A stretch of DNA of 64,000 nt. It comes from Spirodela intermedia. Its lineage: Eukaryota; Streptophyta; Magnoliopsida; Alismatales; Araceae. Positions within the stretch are counted from its first letter, which is position 1. Every line of letters starts with the position of its first letter. A program made the translations under genes and the position numbers. The stretch spans positions 1,863,001-1,927,000 of the forward strand of contig LR746281.1 of the NCBI GenBank assembly GCA_902729315.2. The letters are read 5' to 3'. The notes under the pieces are model-generated. The model was not told where the DNA came from, did not search any database, and worked only from the letters and a program-made list of their open reading frames with translations. Below, piece after piece: positions 34,335 to 48,200 of the stretch.

Positions 34335-37300
34335 ATGCTTCCCTTCTCGTCGATCGCGGCGAAGCAGATTCGCTACCTGTTTGAGAGTTACAAGGATTCC
34401 GACTTCGACTATGTCGTTCGCGAGCTCTGCCAGGTGCCTCCCCTTACTGTGCTCTGTTTCATAGTTCCGGTTCTTCATCTGTGTCGTGATTTTTACGCGG
34501 CGGGATCAGGGATCTCTCTGCTTGCCATCGCTTCCCGGACATTTGGTATGGCTCGTTCGTGTTCGTTGCAGGTCCTGGAATTCGTTTTCCGACCCCCGTT
34601 ACTTTCTGATATCCTTGAATGCGAGACCAAATGGAATATAGGGTTTTTTGCTTTTCTTTCTTTGAGATTTCCATATATTTAAGATCCTCCTCGCGACGCA
34701 TCTTTTATTTTTCTTGATTAATTAACCTCGGAGCTTTTATCTCAGTAGACTTGGTGTTCGACTGAGTGTCTCAAAAGGTAAACTTGAATTTGCATGGAGT
34801 GAAGGACATGAAGTCAACAATCCTCTCTCACTATGGATGGTTAATGTCGTTTTGAAGCTGTCCTTAACCTATTTTATTGAATTAATAAACAATGACTCCG
34901 CTGTGTTGTATTATCCCCGGAAAATTGACCGCTTTATGACGTCTAAAAGAATGTCAGAGGTATGATGCGAGCAGCAGTTAGCATCTTAAAAGGTTCTTGT
35001 CTACCTCATGCACCTTATCATTATGTAACGTGAATCATGCGTCATCTTGTCACGTTGCCTTTTTTCAAAGGTGTAAGGGAGCTGATCAACGCTTTATTTG
35101 CATTGCAAACCTCGGAAAGCGTTGTAAATCCATTTGAGCTTAATATTAACTCAGAACTGTTATGAACCTAATTGGTTTATTTTAAGCCCACTGGGACCAA
35201 TTCAGATGGAACCTTTTTATTGGTTTTCATCCAGGCTCTGATAGATTGCTTGTAACTTTCTGTGAATACCTCTGATTGCTGAACCAGTGTGTTCCTTGTA
35301 TTCTACTTTCACAAGATTTTTTTGACCGATTACAATGGATTAGAAATATAGATATTTTTACATGTTTTTTTTACAAAATGAGATTGCCGCTAAGCTTGCA
35401 ATCTAATGAAGAAACTCCAGTTTGATTGCATTGAAATCTTTTCAGCTACTGATGAATAATCCCCTGAGTATTTATTATTGTCTAATGAGTACATAATTTA
35501 CTCACACAAATTCATTGATAAAAAAGATCATTCGGTGGAGGTAGATTAAAGGTCCGTGGTGACATCTGAAAAACAAAACTATGGTGTTTGCAGTTGTATC
35601 CATAGATGGTTACATTTGGAAGCATTATATCCGAATTTATTAAAGGACCGAGAAGGCAGTGTGTATGCTATCATTTACTCTATGAGCAAGTTAACAGTCT
35701 CTTCTTTTTCTGATAGATAGCTTGGTGCAATGTTTGAGTTTCCAGGAAAATATTTATTCTTGGAAGTCATATATCTGCTGATCACTTGCTGTTAAAAAAT
35801 TGGAATTCATGTTTAAAGTGTTTGTCTTTTAAGTGCTGTATTTTTTGTTTTGAATCTTGAATGCCTCTTTGTGTGTTTTTTTTTAGTTTAATGTAAATTA
35901 TTACCAAAGTAATTCAATTCTGCACTTTTTCCATTTCAGTATATTTATACTCGAATTTTCTGCTTTTTTATTCTTTTATTTGATTCTAAATGAAATCTCT
36001 CGTCTTTTTTCAGTTTGTGGAATATGGAAATGAGGGTGCAATCCTTTTGCTGCAAACCTGCTTGGACTTGATGAATCTTCACAGCGGGGAAATTTCGAAA
36101 ATGCAACCAAAGCCTGAAATATTCTCTGCTGTGTTTAGATATTTGTTGGATAAGCCTAATTTCAGTACGGTGTTTTGTCAAGCAGTAAGAAGTGAATGGA
36201 TGAATGACGGATTCTTGGGAAATCTTTCGAAGGCATTGAATCTGTCGACATCTGAGAAGATCGCTATTGGACTTGCTTTATCTGATTCTGAAAATTTTGA
36301 CTTCAGAATGAGAGGTAGGGATAAAATTTTGAACCTTTCATCATTGTGGTCTATGTTGCTGCTTGCTGATGATTTTGTTTTTTTCATTTTAGGGAAGAAT
36401 TTCTGTGTCTCTCAGATTGATGAAATATGTGCGAATCCTATTCCAATTTTGTCACACAAGCAAATCCAGGAAATATTTATGTTTCTATACCGATCAGAGG
36501 GCCTCTCCAAGCACATGGATTCCTTTATGAAAATGCTATCATTATTACAGTTGGAGAGGTCTGAGTTTGTTTTGAGCCCTATTCTGGAAGAGGATTTGAG
36601 TGGAGAAAATTCTTTCAGGTATAGTTTGAATTGCCATTGTTAATATACATTACTGGTTGTTTTCTTACTTTTTGACTGTTCTTACTGTATAAATTCTTTC
36701 AGGTATAGGCCTCTGGACCTGTTCTATGGACATTCTGATAATGATTTTGATGCTGTTCTGGCGGAAATAGAAAGAGAGATGAGCATGGCTGACATCATCA
36801 GGGAACTGGGTTATGGATGCACTGCTACGGTTTCTCACTGCAAAGAAATGCTCTCTCTTTTTCTTCCTCTTGATGAGTTGACAATTTGTAAGATACTTGT
36901 CACAATTGCGTGTACTCATGTTGGTAACGAGGAAAGTCAGAATGCACATTCTACGTTCTGCTCTGCCGTTGGCATCAACTCCACTGCTGATTCGTCATCA
37001 TTGAGTTCTTGGAATTTTGATGTCGTCGTTGATTCAATTAAACAGCTTGTGAGTTTGTTGTCAACTCTTGTCAAGAGGCTAAGTTTATATTTCATTTATT
37101 TTCTGCTGACATGTATTTCAAATTGTAGGCTCCTGAAACCAATTGGAACCGTGTCATCGAAAATATGGACCATGAACTTTTTTTTATTCCTGATGAACCA
37201 TCTTTTTCTACTTTTATGTCTATCTATGCACATGCATGCCAGGTACGTTCAATAATTGACTGCAGTATTTTTTTGAAAGGGAACATGCTTTTATTCTTCT

Positions 37301-39243
37301 TTTCTTTACTGAAACTTAAGATTCGCTATATAGGAGCCTTTTCCCCTACATGCAATATGTGGATCGGTTTGGAAAAATGCTGAAGGCCAGTTATCATTTC
37401 TTAGATACGCTGTATCTGCATCACCTGAGGTGTTTACGTTTGCACATTCTGGAAATAAACTGGTAACTTGATTTCTTAACCTCCTTTATTTCTTTGGCGA
37501 TTCATTAGAATTGATAAACATGCCAAATTGTATTTCAGCCTTATGTTGAGTCGGCTCAGTTCCAAAGTGGACACGGGAATCAGGCATGGTACTGCCTTGA
37601 TCTCTTGGACTTGCTATCTCAGCTTGCTGAAAGGGGCCATGCTATTTCAGTTCGGGCATTACTAGAGTATCCCCTTCAGCAGTTACCTGAGATTCTTCTT
37701 CTTGGAGTTGCCCACACTAATGTATGATTTTCATACCTCTTTTTCATTGAGCATCTCATTTATACCTCTCAATCACAGTTTTCTGTGATGGGTGATAATG
37801 ATTTTTTTTATGAGACATTTTTTTTTTCTTCATTCTTAAAATTGCTATATCTCACCGCCCAGCCAACACCACCCAGATTCATGTAGATTCTTCAGTTGGG
37901 ATGGGATATGGCAATATATGTTGTATGCCCAGTTTCTGCTTTTTGTCGTTTCACATCGACTAAGAGTGGGTAAAAACTCTGCCATACGTAGTGCTCAGGC
38001 ATTTGAGTATTCGTGGATCGTTATGTGTGCAATATCTTTTTTTGCTACAGTCATGATATGATCGTGTTAGTCGTCACTTTCAGGTTTTAGATTAGATCTG
38101 CCTTACCCAGCCTTAATAACTTTATGATTTTTATAGTCTTGGGTTTCAGCATTTGAAGAAGAATCAAGAAGGGTGAATTTGGTCTAGTGCCATGTGTTTA
38201 TCTGCTTGCACTTTTGGACAGTTTTAACTCTCTGAATTTTGACTTTATATTTTCACATTTTGATTTCAAAGTTTCTAAATATCGAGTTATGATGATACTG
38301 AAAATTTAATTTTTTAGGTCAATATAGTTTATTTTCCATTGATTCTAACCACATGCTTTCGAAGTTGTGGGGATGAAAATGCTCTATGGTTTTGCAGAGT
38401 GCGTACAACCTCCTGCAGTACGAAATATCTTCATCTGTTTTCCCATTAATTGTGAAAAACTCCGCAGAGAGCTCTGTCGTCCACCATCTATGGCACACTA
38501 ATCCTAAAATTGTCTTACGTGGCTTTATGGATATGTATAATGTCGATCCAGAGAGTATATTCAGAATCGTGGATGTTTGTCAGGAGCTGAAGGTAAGAAC
38601 TGATATTGAACTCCTTATCTCCGTTCTATATAAGGACAACAATTTTGGATATTGCTGCTAGTAATTTATCGACTTGAATTTCCGCTAATTGATAATTTTT
38701 TTCATTGTGCATTTAATTGCAACTTTTACCCATTTTCACTGTCTATAGATTTTTCTCTTTGTCTTGTGGAACTGTAGTGTTACTACCTTTGAAATGGCAC
38801 ATATGAATGTTATCGTGATTTTCAAGTCAGCTTGCACATCAGCATGGGATCAAATTTATTCTTCTCTGCTTATGCAAATTTACTTATATAAGAAGATCAT
38901 TGATTGGGCATTGGCAGGCTAAATATATTGGTATTTTGTATCCTTTGTATACTTTTTGCTAAAAAAATTGTCTCATTTATTGAGGGAATAACTATGATTA
39001 CTGTAAGCCATATCCTTAACGGCCTGTAAATGTCATTCTTTGATTTTTTTTTCTTTTAATGTCATACGGTTTGAGTATATAACTTTGTTTCGTTTCAGAT
39101 ATTATCTTCTGTTCTGGAAACAACTCCCTTTTCATTTAGCATTAAACTGGCTACCTTTGCTTCTCGGAAAGAATACATAAGCCTTGAGCAGTGGCTGAGT
39201 GAAAATCTGAGCATGTACCAAGACTCTTTCTTTCAGGTACTAC

Positions 39244-39290
<47 letters not shown>

Positions 39291-42200
39291 AACCATATTG
39301 TCTGATGGCTGTGGTTTGTTCTTTGTTCCTGTTTGATCATGACGGTGTTAGATATCTCCACTGAATTTTCATGCGCCACTTTCCAGGTCTGCGTGGACTT
39401 TTTGAAAGGAATAATTGGAGATGGAATGAATGATCGTCCTTTAGGACATCCTGCTGCTTCTATGAATGCTTATGAGGAAGTGTCACCGATATTTTTGAAG
39501 GTTTTATCACTTTTTTATTTCTATTAATTTTTTCTCTGACAGAAACATGTGTAGTTTCATTTAAAAACTAATAATTTAGGTGCTGATATTATTCTCGCGA
39601 AATTTGTAGGTTCTTCAAACTCATTCAGGACTTGTTTCTGAAGAACTTTGTGAAGAGTTGAAAAAGTTACTTCTGACGGCCACTCGTGTTAAATCTAGGG
39701 TCCAAATTGACACTGATTCAGAAATTTCAGCATCTGATGGAAGTGCAGATGATGTTGAGGTAGAAGCGAATTCCTACTTCCATCAAATGTTCTCAGAGCA
39801 GTTGTCTGTTGATACGATGGTGCAGACACTTGCACGGTTCAAAGAATCTTCCGAGAGAAGGTGGGATGCTAAGTTTTTTTTTATGCATGGTACCTATTCG
39901 CATCTCTAGTATTTAATAAATTTATCAGTACTTCACAGTTTGCTCAAGGTGTCGGATAGGGGACACCTTAGCATACCGGCAACCTGGACACTTAAGGCCT
40001 CCACGCTGCCTTTGCTGTTTGCTTGAATGTGTTTTCGCCCTCGAACTTACCTAGTTGAGTGGTTGCCTTTATGAGCGTCAACTAGTATCCACAAATGCGA
40101 AATCATTTGTGTTTGTGGAGGGTCTTGGTCGCACATGAGCCTGTGAATTCGCCTCATACGTCCAGTACAATTATAAATGATATTCAGTTCATTTAATTCG
40201 CATTCAATTAATTTGTTGTTAGAAACATAGTGTGTTTTTTACCATTGTGTTTTTATTTTCTATTTTTCATTTTGTGATATTTTATATGCATGCTTATTTT
40301 TTTAATTTTATTTATTTCAATAATTGGTCTGTATATTTTATGTTTTAATATATCTAAAATTTGACCAGACTAGGGATCACTTGGCCTTTTGCCTAGATAG
40401 TGAAGCAGGCTATCACCATTTCAGTGGCCTAGGTCTCCTTACAGACTTGTTTCACATGAGAACTGCGGACATTCGAATGGTTGTATGTGTCTTCGTATTT
40501 ATGTGATCATTTGTTTGAAGGTGTCAGTATTTTATGACAGCTTTATAGAGTTGAGACCGCTTGTGGTCTTAAGTTTTCAAAAATATGAGATTTTGATTCA
40601 ATTGGATTTGCAAGGTTGTAAGCTCAGTTTCTTTTTACATTTATTGTTTGACATACTAACTGATATTGCTTATTTGTTGTTTGACATTCTGTTGTTGACT
40701 TTCTCACACCCCTAAGACATCTTAAACATCGTATGACTTGTTTTGAAACCAGTTGCTAGCATATTTTCATTGAAATTTCATATGGTGCCGCTATATATAA
40801 TGCACTAGGGTTCGTTTTCATCTCTCTTTCAATGAGTTAATTTTCCATCCCCAGTCCGATCTCATGGCTTATGTTAAGTGTTTCAAAACTGACAGGGAAC
40901 AGCTTGTCTTTGAGTGCATGATTGGAAATTTATTTGAAGAGTACAAGTTCTTCACTAAATATCCAGATAGACAGCTTAGTATAGCTGCTGTTCTGTTTGG
41001 TAAGGATTTCACATTCGCTGCAGTTGTGCAATGTCTTTTCTGCTACTTTTTTAAACTGTTTATTTCTAATGTAGCTGGTGCTTCATGTTCTCTATTTTTG
41101 TTTGGGCTGAAACATTTGCACTTGAATTTAATTGACAAATGGTTGCATAATTTGAGCGTGAAGCCATTCTTCCACGGCTCCTGACTGTGGATGGAATGAA
41201 TCAGCCCAAACTTGTAGTATATTGAGTTGATAACAAAGTATTCATAGTTTGTTTATGAAGTTGTTGTACATGCTGGGTCTCAAAAATGAAGGGTGTAAGA
41301 AACTGGGAAGATCGCTATGAACTAAGATGGTTTTAAATACAAGGAATTCTAGAAAATTCAGTGGACACTTTGATACCTTGAGGTCTAATTCGAAAAAGGA
41401 TGGTGAAGATGTTTCAGAATGCAGATCATCAATCTGGTTAATGGATGCTATAAATCATTGCAAATATACCGGTCAATAAGTAAAAAGCATATTTATGAAG
41501 TTGCGGATGCTAGTCAATCAGTTTTTTATGTGGATAATGTCATTGGTTGAACTCTTGCAGTGCATAAAGTAGTTGAATACCCATGTGTGCATGGGAGAAG
41601 AAGACTGCTGTCTCCAACATACTTTTAGGGAACTTAAGTTGGGACTATATGCGCAGGGCCTTATCTAGTCCATCCTTACTCAGTACTTTTGGTCTTGTGG
41701 GGTAACATTGGGGGAAATTTTAAGAGATACGATCGTTTCTCAGCAGACACTCTTGGGTTACGAACTAACTAGACCTTTATCACCCTTCCTACGGAGTTGG
41801 CTTGTGATATTTCCAATGATGCTGGCTGTAAACCATTTGGATTGGATGCAGACACTGGTGGGGTTATTGACTCTCCTGCTACTGAATTGTGTTAATTGCC
41901 TGCCAGATCTAATTCCAGATGAACCATTATCTGATGGAATTTGAAGAAAATTGGATCAATTGAGTCATGTCTGAATTCTTATGTAACAGCTAAATTTTCT
42001 TCATCAATAGAGTTATGGCAACATTTTATATTAGTTTTTGGTTCTCAGGTAAGGAGATCCAAAATATTCTATCATGTTTCCGTTTGTGTGCTTGACTTCG
42101 AGTTTAATGTTGAGAAAACAGCAGCAGTGAGATTGATTGAGATAAGTAGCTTTAGTTTCAAAAAAGAGCAACAAAAGTAATTATTAATGTTCAGTTGACA

Positions 42201-45200
42201 CTTCTACTTGAATTAGATCGTGAAGGAAAGTCTACTCGAAGATTTTTTGAGATTACATCATTATTCAATCTGTTGTAAAGTTGAATTTGCTGAATTGAAC
42301 TTCAAGAGAATATCATCTTTCTGAAGAATTTCTATGTAAGAATGAGATGAGAGAATAAAACAAATTGGTCACTGTTAGTAGGGAGTTACAGGTTGACTCT
42401 ATGGTTAGAAGAGAGAGGATTTCGTCCCTGACCATTCTCGCCGATCCTGTGTTATAATTGTGCTGCTTACACCTTGAATGTGTTCCTCTGTCTTAAGGAC
42501 GGACAAAGATGTAGCCACCTTTCATGGAAAGAGGCATTCAAGGGTGAGCAATTGCGTCACCAAGAAATTGTTTCAGAGTGTTTAAATTTAAATGGGATGG
42601 GAAGGTTTGAGAATTATGAACCTTGATACTACTAATAGTTGATATGAAGACATACAATTTTACTCTGGAGTCTTGAAGAAATTTATATCCTGAAGGTGAG
42701 AATTGCAGGTGAAAGTGTCATTAGTTTGTATTCTTATGGTGGATGTGATTAGTTGACCGTGGAGTGGATAACATGGCTCCCTGACAGATTGTCTATCTCA
42801 TAATCTATCTTGGAGGCTGAAAAAAATTGTCCTTAAGTGGTGAGTTACTACTAGTTCTACAGTATTTGTCTGGGATACAGTTCCTTTTATTTTCCTCCAT
42901 GGGTGAAAGATGTGATGATTACTTTGAGGGATTCCCATGTTGTCACACAGATTTGTCTGGCTGGCTGCCTTTCATACCTTATTTTTAAACAAGAAAAGTT
43001 TATACTCTACATGAAGCAGAGTGAAACTGTGGAAATGGAGTTTCCTGATGATAGTTTTGCATAGACTAGCCTCCCTTGTATTATCGTTTGCACAAGCCTT
43101 TATGAAGATGTACTGTGTTTTTTTATTTTCTTCTATTGGGTTATGATTATTACAATCCCATGTTGTAATAGCATCCTTTCCTTCACATTTTAGCTTGCTA
43201 ACACATTTAATTTCAGGTTCCCTAATAAAGCATCAGCTTGTTACCCATCTGACCCTTGGTATTGCTTTGCGTTGTGTTCTTGATGCATTACGTAAATCTG
43301 TTGATTCAAGGGTTAGTAGAAATTCCCTTATTTGTTCTTTTCTTGTCCTTATTCCTGTGATTTCACATACTAACATTAAACACTTCCTACAGATGTTCTT
43401 GTTTGGCGCAAAGGCATTGGAGCAGTTCATGGATCGTCTGATAGAGTGGCCACAGTATTGTAACCATATCCTGCAAATATCACATTTGAGAAGTACCCAT
43501 CCTGAAATAGTTTCCTTTATTGAACGAGCTCTTGCACGAATCTCTTCAAGCCAGCCAGAATCAAATGGAGGAAGTAGTATCCCGTCAGATCAGAATCAGG
43601 CTTCTGATTTGCAGGGTTCTTCTGAAAGTACTGAGGTATTATTTCAATTTGATAATAAAATAACATTCTTCTATTTCATTATGGGGTAAAGTCAGAAGTC
43701 TTGAACCTTGGGCATTTGTGTTTGCTCGTACCTTTTCTTGTTGTCCCATATCATGCAGAGTATTCTAAAAATATGGTATTCCTCTGTTGTTTGCTTGTGA
43801 ATCTTGTGTTGTCCTTTAAATTTTAGACATCTGAAGCAGTATGGCCTTCCATTGGTTTGAGCACTGTGCAATCTGGGCAACCACCTTCTTCTGCTCTCCA
43901 GAAAGCCTCTACGACTTCTACCAACATAAAGACGGCCGGGCAACCATCCATGGTTCCTGCTAATCCTGATTCAGCTATACCTCAGAAGGTGATTGATAAT
44001 TCATAGCTACTATATAATTCTGGGATCTGTTATTGTGATACTATTTTAGTTTCCTATTAGGTTAATGGATTCAGTTGATTTCACAGCCTTTGCAAAATAT
44101 ACCGCCTCAGCCTCATGCTTCTAGTGTAACATTGACTGCATCATCTTCTCCTGGTATTCTACGGCCTTCACGTGGAGTACCCTCAACGGGTAGTTTTCTT
44201 CATCCAGTCCTTAAAACCATCCATGCTAAGTGATTCCTTTGTTTTACTTGTAGTTTACATGGATTACATCCATATTTGTAAACTTTTTTTTCATAGGGAT
44301 GCACAGGCAGCCCTCTTACAACACAGGGTTTGGTGCGGCTATGAATATTGAAACGCTAGTTCAAGCAGCTGAGAGAAGGGATACTCCCATTGAGGTATAT
44401 TTTTTGCCACTTGTTCTTTGTTTCACTGCTGCCATAGTTTTGTGTTTATTTTTCTGCGCCTCATGTAGGCCCCTGGATCAGAGATTCAAGACAAGATATT
44501 GTTTATGATAAACAATATTTCGCTGACAAATGTTGACGCAAAGGCAAAAGAATTTATTGAGATTCTCAATGAAAAATACTACCCTTGGTTTGCACAGTAT
44601 ATGGTTATGAAAAGGTGACAAATGTTCAGGTCTACAATTTTTATAGTTCCAATTTCAATCTTTGTTTCTTTTTTAATGATATGTGTTGAACAGAGCAAGC
44701 ATTGAGCCAAATTTCCATGACTTGTACTTGAAGTTCTTAGACAAAGTTAATTCAAAAACACTGAACAAAGAAATTCTCAAAGCTACTTACGAAAACTGCA
44801 AGGTTACTTCTCCATGATAATTAGTGTGCTTTACATGATTCATCATGCTTGCCATCTTATACTCCAACTTGTTTGCAGGTTCTGTTAGGATCCGATCTTA
44901 TCAAGTCAAGTTCAGAAGAGCGTTCATTACTAAAGAATCTTGGTAGCTGGCTTGGAAAATTCACAATTGGCAGGAATCAAGTTTTAAGAGCGCGGGAGAT
45001 AGATCCAAAAGTTCTCATTGTTGAGGTGTCCTATTTAGTGTTTCCATGATTCGGTTTTCCAACTGCTTTTCTTTTTAGTACGTAGAACACATGCACCTTG
45101 AACATGGTTCATGATCCAGGTGAAGAAAAGAAATGATTTGTTCCTCTTGTGTTGATGTTTTTCTGTGTTGGTTTTTCTCAGTGTTACCTTTATATGAAAG

Positions 45201-48200
45201 ATAATTGCAATTATACCACGAACACATTTTTTCGTTGCTACAGAATTTTCCAATATAGACTAAAGTCAAAGCAATGACTACAGATTTTGTACGCATCAAG
45301 TGGCATTTTTGTTTACGTATGCTGTAGTTTCATTCGTTAGTCTGTTTCCTATCAGTTAGTTATTTTTATATTTCCATTCTCACTTATTTTTTTCTCTGTT
45401 TAGGCATATGAGAAGGGATTAATGATTGCAGTGATTCCATTTACCTCAAAGGTGAAAACCTTGAATTTTTTTAGATATTGTAGTTTTTTCTTTTCGTTTT
45501 GTGATCCTTGACATGTGTCCTCCCGCAGATTTTGGAACCCTGTCAAAGTAGCCTCGCATATAAACCTCCAAACCCATGGACCATGGGCATCCTTAGTTTG
45601 CTCGCTGAGATTTATAATTTGCCTAGTCTTAAGATGAACTTGAGGTTTGACATTGAGGTACCTTTTTTTCTTCATTTTGTGTGACTTTATTGTATGTGAT
45701 TACTCTTCCCTTTATTTTGGGTTTTATATTTGAATGGTGTATTATTATTGGTTTGTGAACGATTATCCTACTCTTGTTGTTGTGCAGGTTCTCTTCAAGA
45801 ACCTTGGTGTTGATCTGAAAGATGTCAAGCCCTCACTTCTTCTGAAAGATCGTGGCCGTGAACTTGAAGGTAATCCAGATTTTTCCACAAAAGATATTAG
45901 TACAAGTCAGACACCAGTTGTGGCAGAGGTTAACTCAGGAATGATACCTACATTGAATCCTGTTGATCTGCCACCAGAGGCTTCTGGATCTTCTCACACA
46001 GGGGTCCATCCAAATGTTCTTTCCCAGGTTCATATTCTTGTCATTAAATATGTTGTCATACGCATTTGTGCATATCTTTTATCTCAATTTTTTGTTGCTG
46101 TAGTTTTCGGCTCTACAGTTGGCTTCAAATGCGTTGGCTGAGGAAGAGAGAATGGGGACCTTAACCATACCTGAACGTGTACCATCTGCTCAGGGCCTGT
46201 CTCAGGTTATCCCTTCCCAGACACAATTTTCAATTAGTCAGGTTTGCATGTGTCTTATGCTTTCTTACATAGTAATCTTCTTTTCCGATTGTTAGTGACA
46301 TGGTTTAAAACTTATTTTGCAGTCTTCGTCCGCGATTCCTAACATTGGTATGCATGTTGTGGTCAATCAGAAACTCAATGCCCTTGGCTTGCATCTGCAG
46401 TTTCAAAGGTTTAAGGCAGTATTTGTTTTTCCGTATAGTTGATTTTATGTTTGAACAACGTTCTTTTGTTTTTTAGGTGGTCACTACTCTATTGTTTGTA
46501 ATTTCAGAGTCCTCCCTCTTGCCATGGAGAAGGCCATACGAGAGATAATCTCACCTGTTGTACAGCGAAGTGTTACTATAGCTAGCCAGACAACCAAGGA
46601 GCTTGTTCTGAAGGTTCTTCCTTTTGCATGTTTATCTTAATAATTCCCTACATATTGTTCATTGGGTTGATTTATTATGTTCTCCTAGGATTATGCGATG
46701 GAGTCTGATGAGAGCCGTATATATAATGCTGCACACTTAATGGTGGCCAGTTTAGCTGGAAGTTTAGCACACGTCACCTGCAAGGTTTCTTTTCTTTAAA
46801 CTTTGGATGCATTGGTGTTTTTTTGGAGTACTTTAGTTTATGTCACAGTCTCTATGAAATCTTGTATTTATGGATGCATTTTTACTCAATTTAGTGTCCT
46901 GTGTCTGTGAATGAATTGGTATATTTTGTATCCTTTCTTAGGAACCTCTTCGGATTGCCATGTCGGCCAATCTCCGAACATTGCTCCAATCATTGAGTGT
47001 CAGTAGTGAGCTTCTCGAACAAGCTGTTCAGCTTGTCACCAATGATAATCTTGACTTGGGTTGTGCAGTGATTGAACAAGCTGCCACCGAGAAGGTAAAG
47101 TTTCTTTCAAACATCCGATTTGTTTACAGGTGTTGTTTTCTGCTATTCTGAATATACTTGCAAATCTTTCAATACACTTCCTACACTCTATCATTGATGC
47201 CTTGACTGCGTTAATATTGATGTCTCGCCCTCAGCTAGGCAGCAGTCCAGAAGATTTCTGAAGGACAGTTCCGGCACCATTCTCCTTTTGTCAAGAGTTT
47301 TGTTCATGGGGAGTCTTAGTGGAAATTTCCTGAACAAATTATATGCGGTTTCAGAATGGGAGATGTATGGAAGTCAAATCAAATTACGCATAATAGTCCT
47401 AATTGATCTGGGAACGGAAATCCTTCTTGGGAATGTTACTAAATTTTCTTCGTGCTGTTAGGCTATTCGGAGATCAATATACTTGGTTTTAAGGGTAACT
47501 TACAATGAGAATTTGGGTTTGTGAGGGGCTGGATAGTGGCTAAGGAATCTTTGAGGATCATCACTACTCATGTACTTGGGCTTAGCCACTCCTTATAAGA
47601 TATTGTCTTACTTATTTTGCATCTCTCTTCTATTTTCCTTTTTTTTTTCTGCATTCGATTTACAATTACGGCGTTGTTCAGAGTTCAATAAAGCCAGCTT
47701 AGGTGCTGATTGATATGGCTTCATCAATGGTAGCTGCCTGCTCTCATCTGTTTCTAGGAATGTGCTACAATTTTTTTGAGGAACTTTTTTATCTGTTCGT
47801 TTGTCTAAAGAAGACATGATTCTGATTAAATCGATATTTTATAGTATCTTTCTTCTTAAATTGGTTAAATGTTCTTTGTCTTCAAATATTATGTAGCCAA
47901 ATTACTTTCTCAAGAATCCTGGAAGGTTCTTTATGTGTTTTGATTTTTCTGTGTTGCTAGTTATGGTACAACTGTTACTCGTTTGGTTTGATTCTGGCTT
48001 TATTCCTTTCATTACTTTTTAGCAAAAATTAGTACATCCTTGTCCAAATCTTGCTTTTGTCCTTGAAATCATTGGAAAATTTTAAACCTCTCATGGATAC
48101 TTCCTCTTGCGCTATCAGTAAACTCCTTGTCAATTCAGTCTTTTCTTCGTCCAACAAACAACTTGCTCGAAGAGAGAGCCTATGTTCCAGTTAATTTGTA

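Larger units (their letters stand above)
34335..47094 (+). other. NOT1: NOT1 exon map, exons 1-28
   Basis: Coding exons in order: 34335-34433, 36014-36314, 36393-36618, 36703-37048, 37129-37242, 37334-37462, 37539-37721, 38398-38592, 39099-39236, 39387-39500, 39610-39860, 40896-40999, 43217-43311, 43393-43635, 43827-43988, 44087-44189, 44297-44394, 44469-44614, 44694-44802, 44879-45025, 45404-45451, 45529-45657, 45788-46027, 46104-46241, 46323-46408, 46508-46613, 46689-46784, 46942-47094. Borders were read from splice consensus and phase. Confidence 0.92.
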
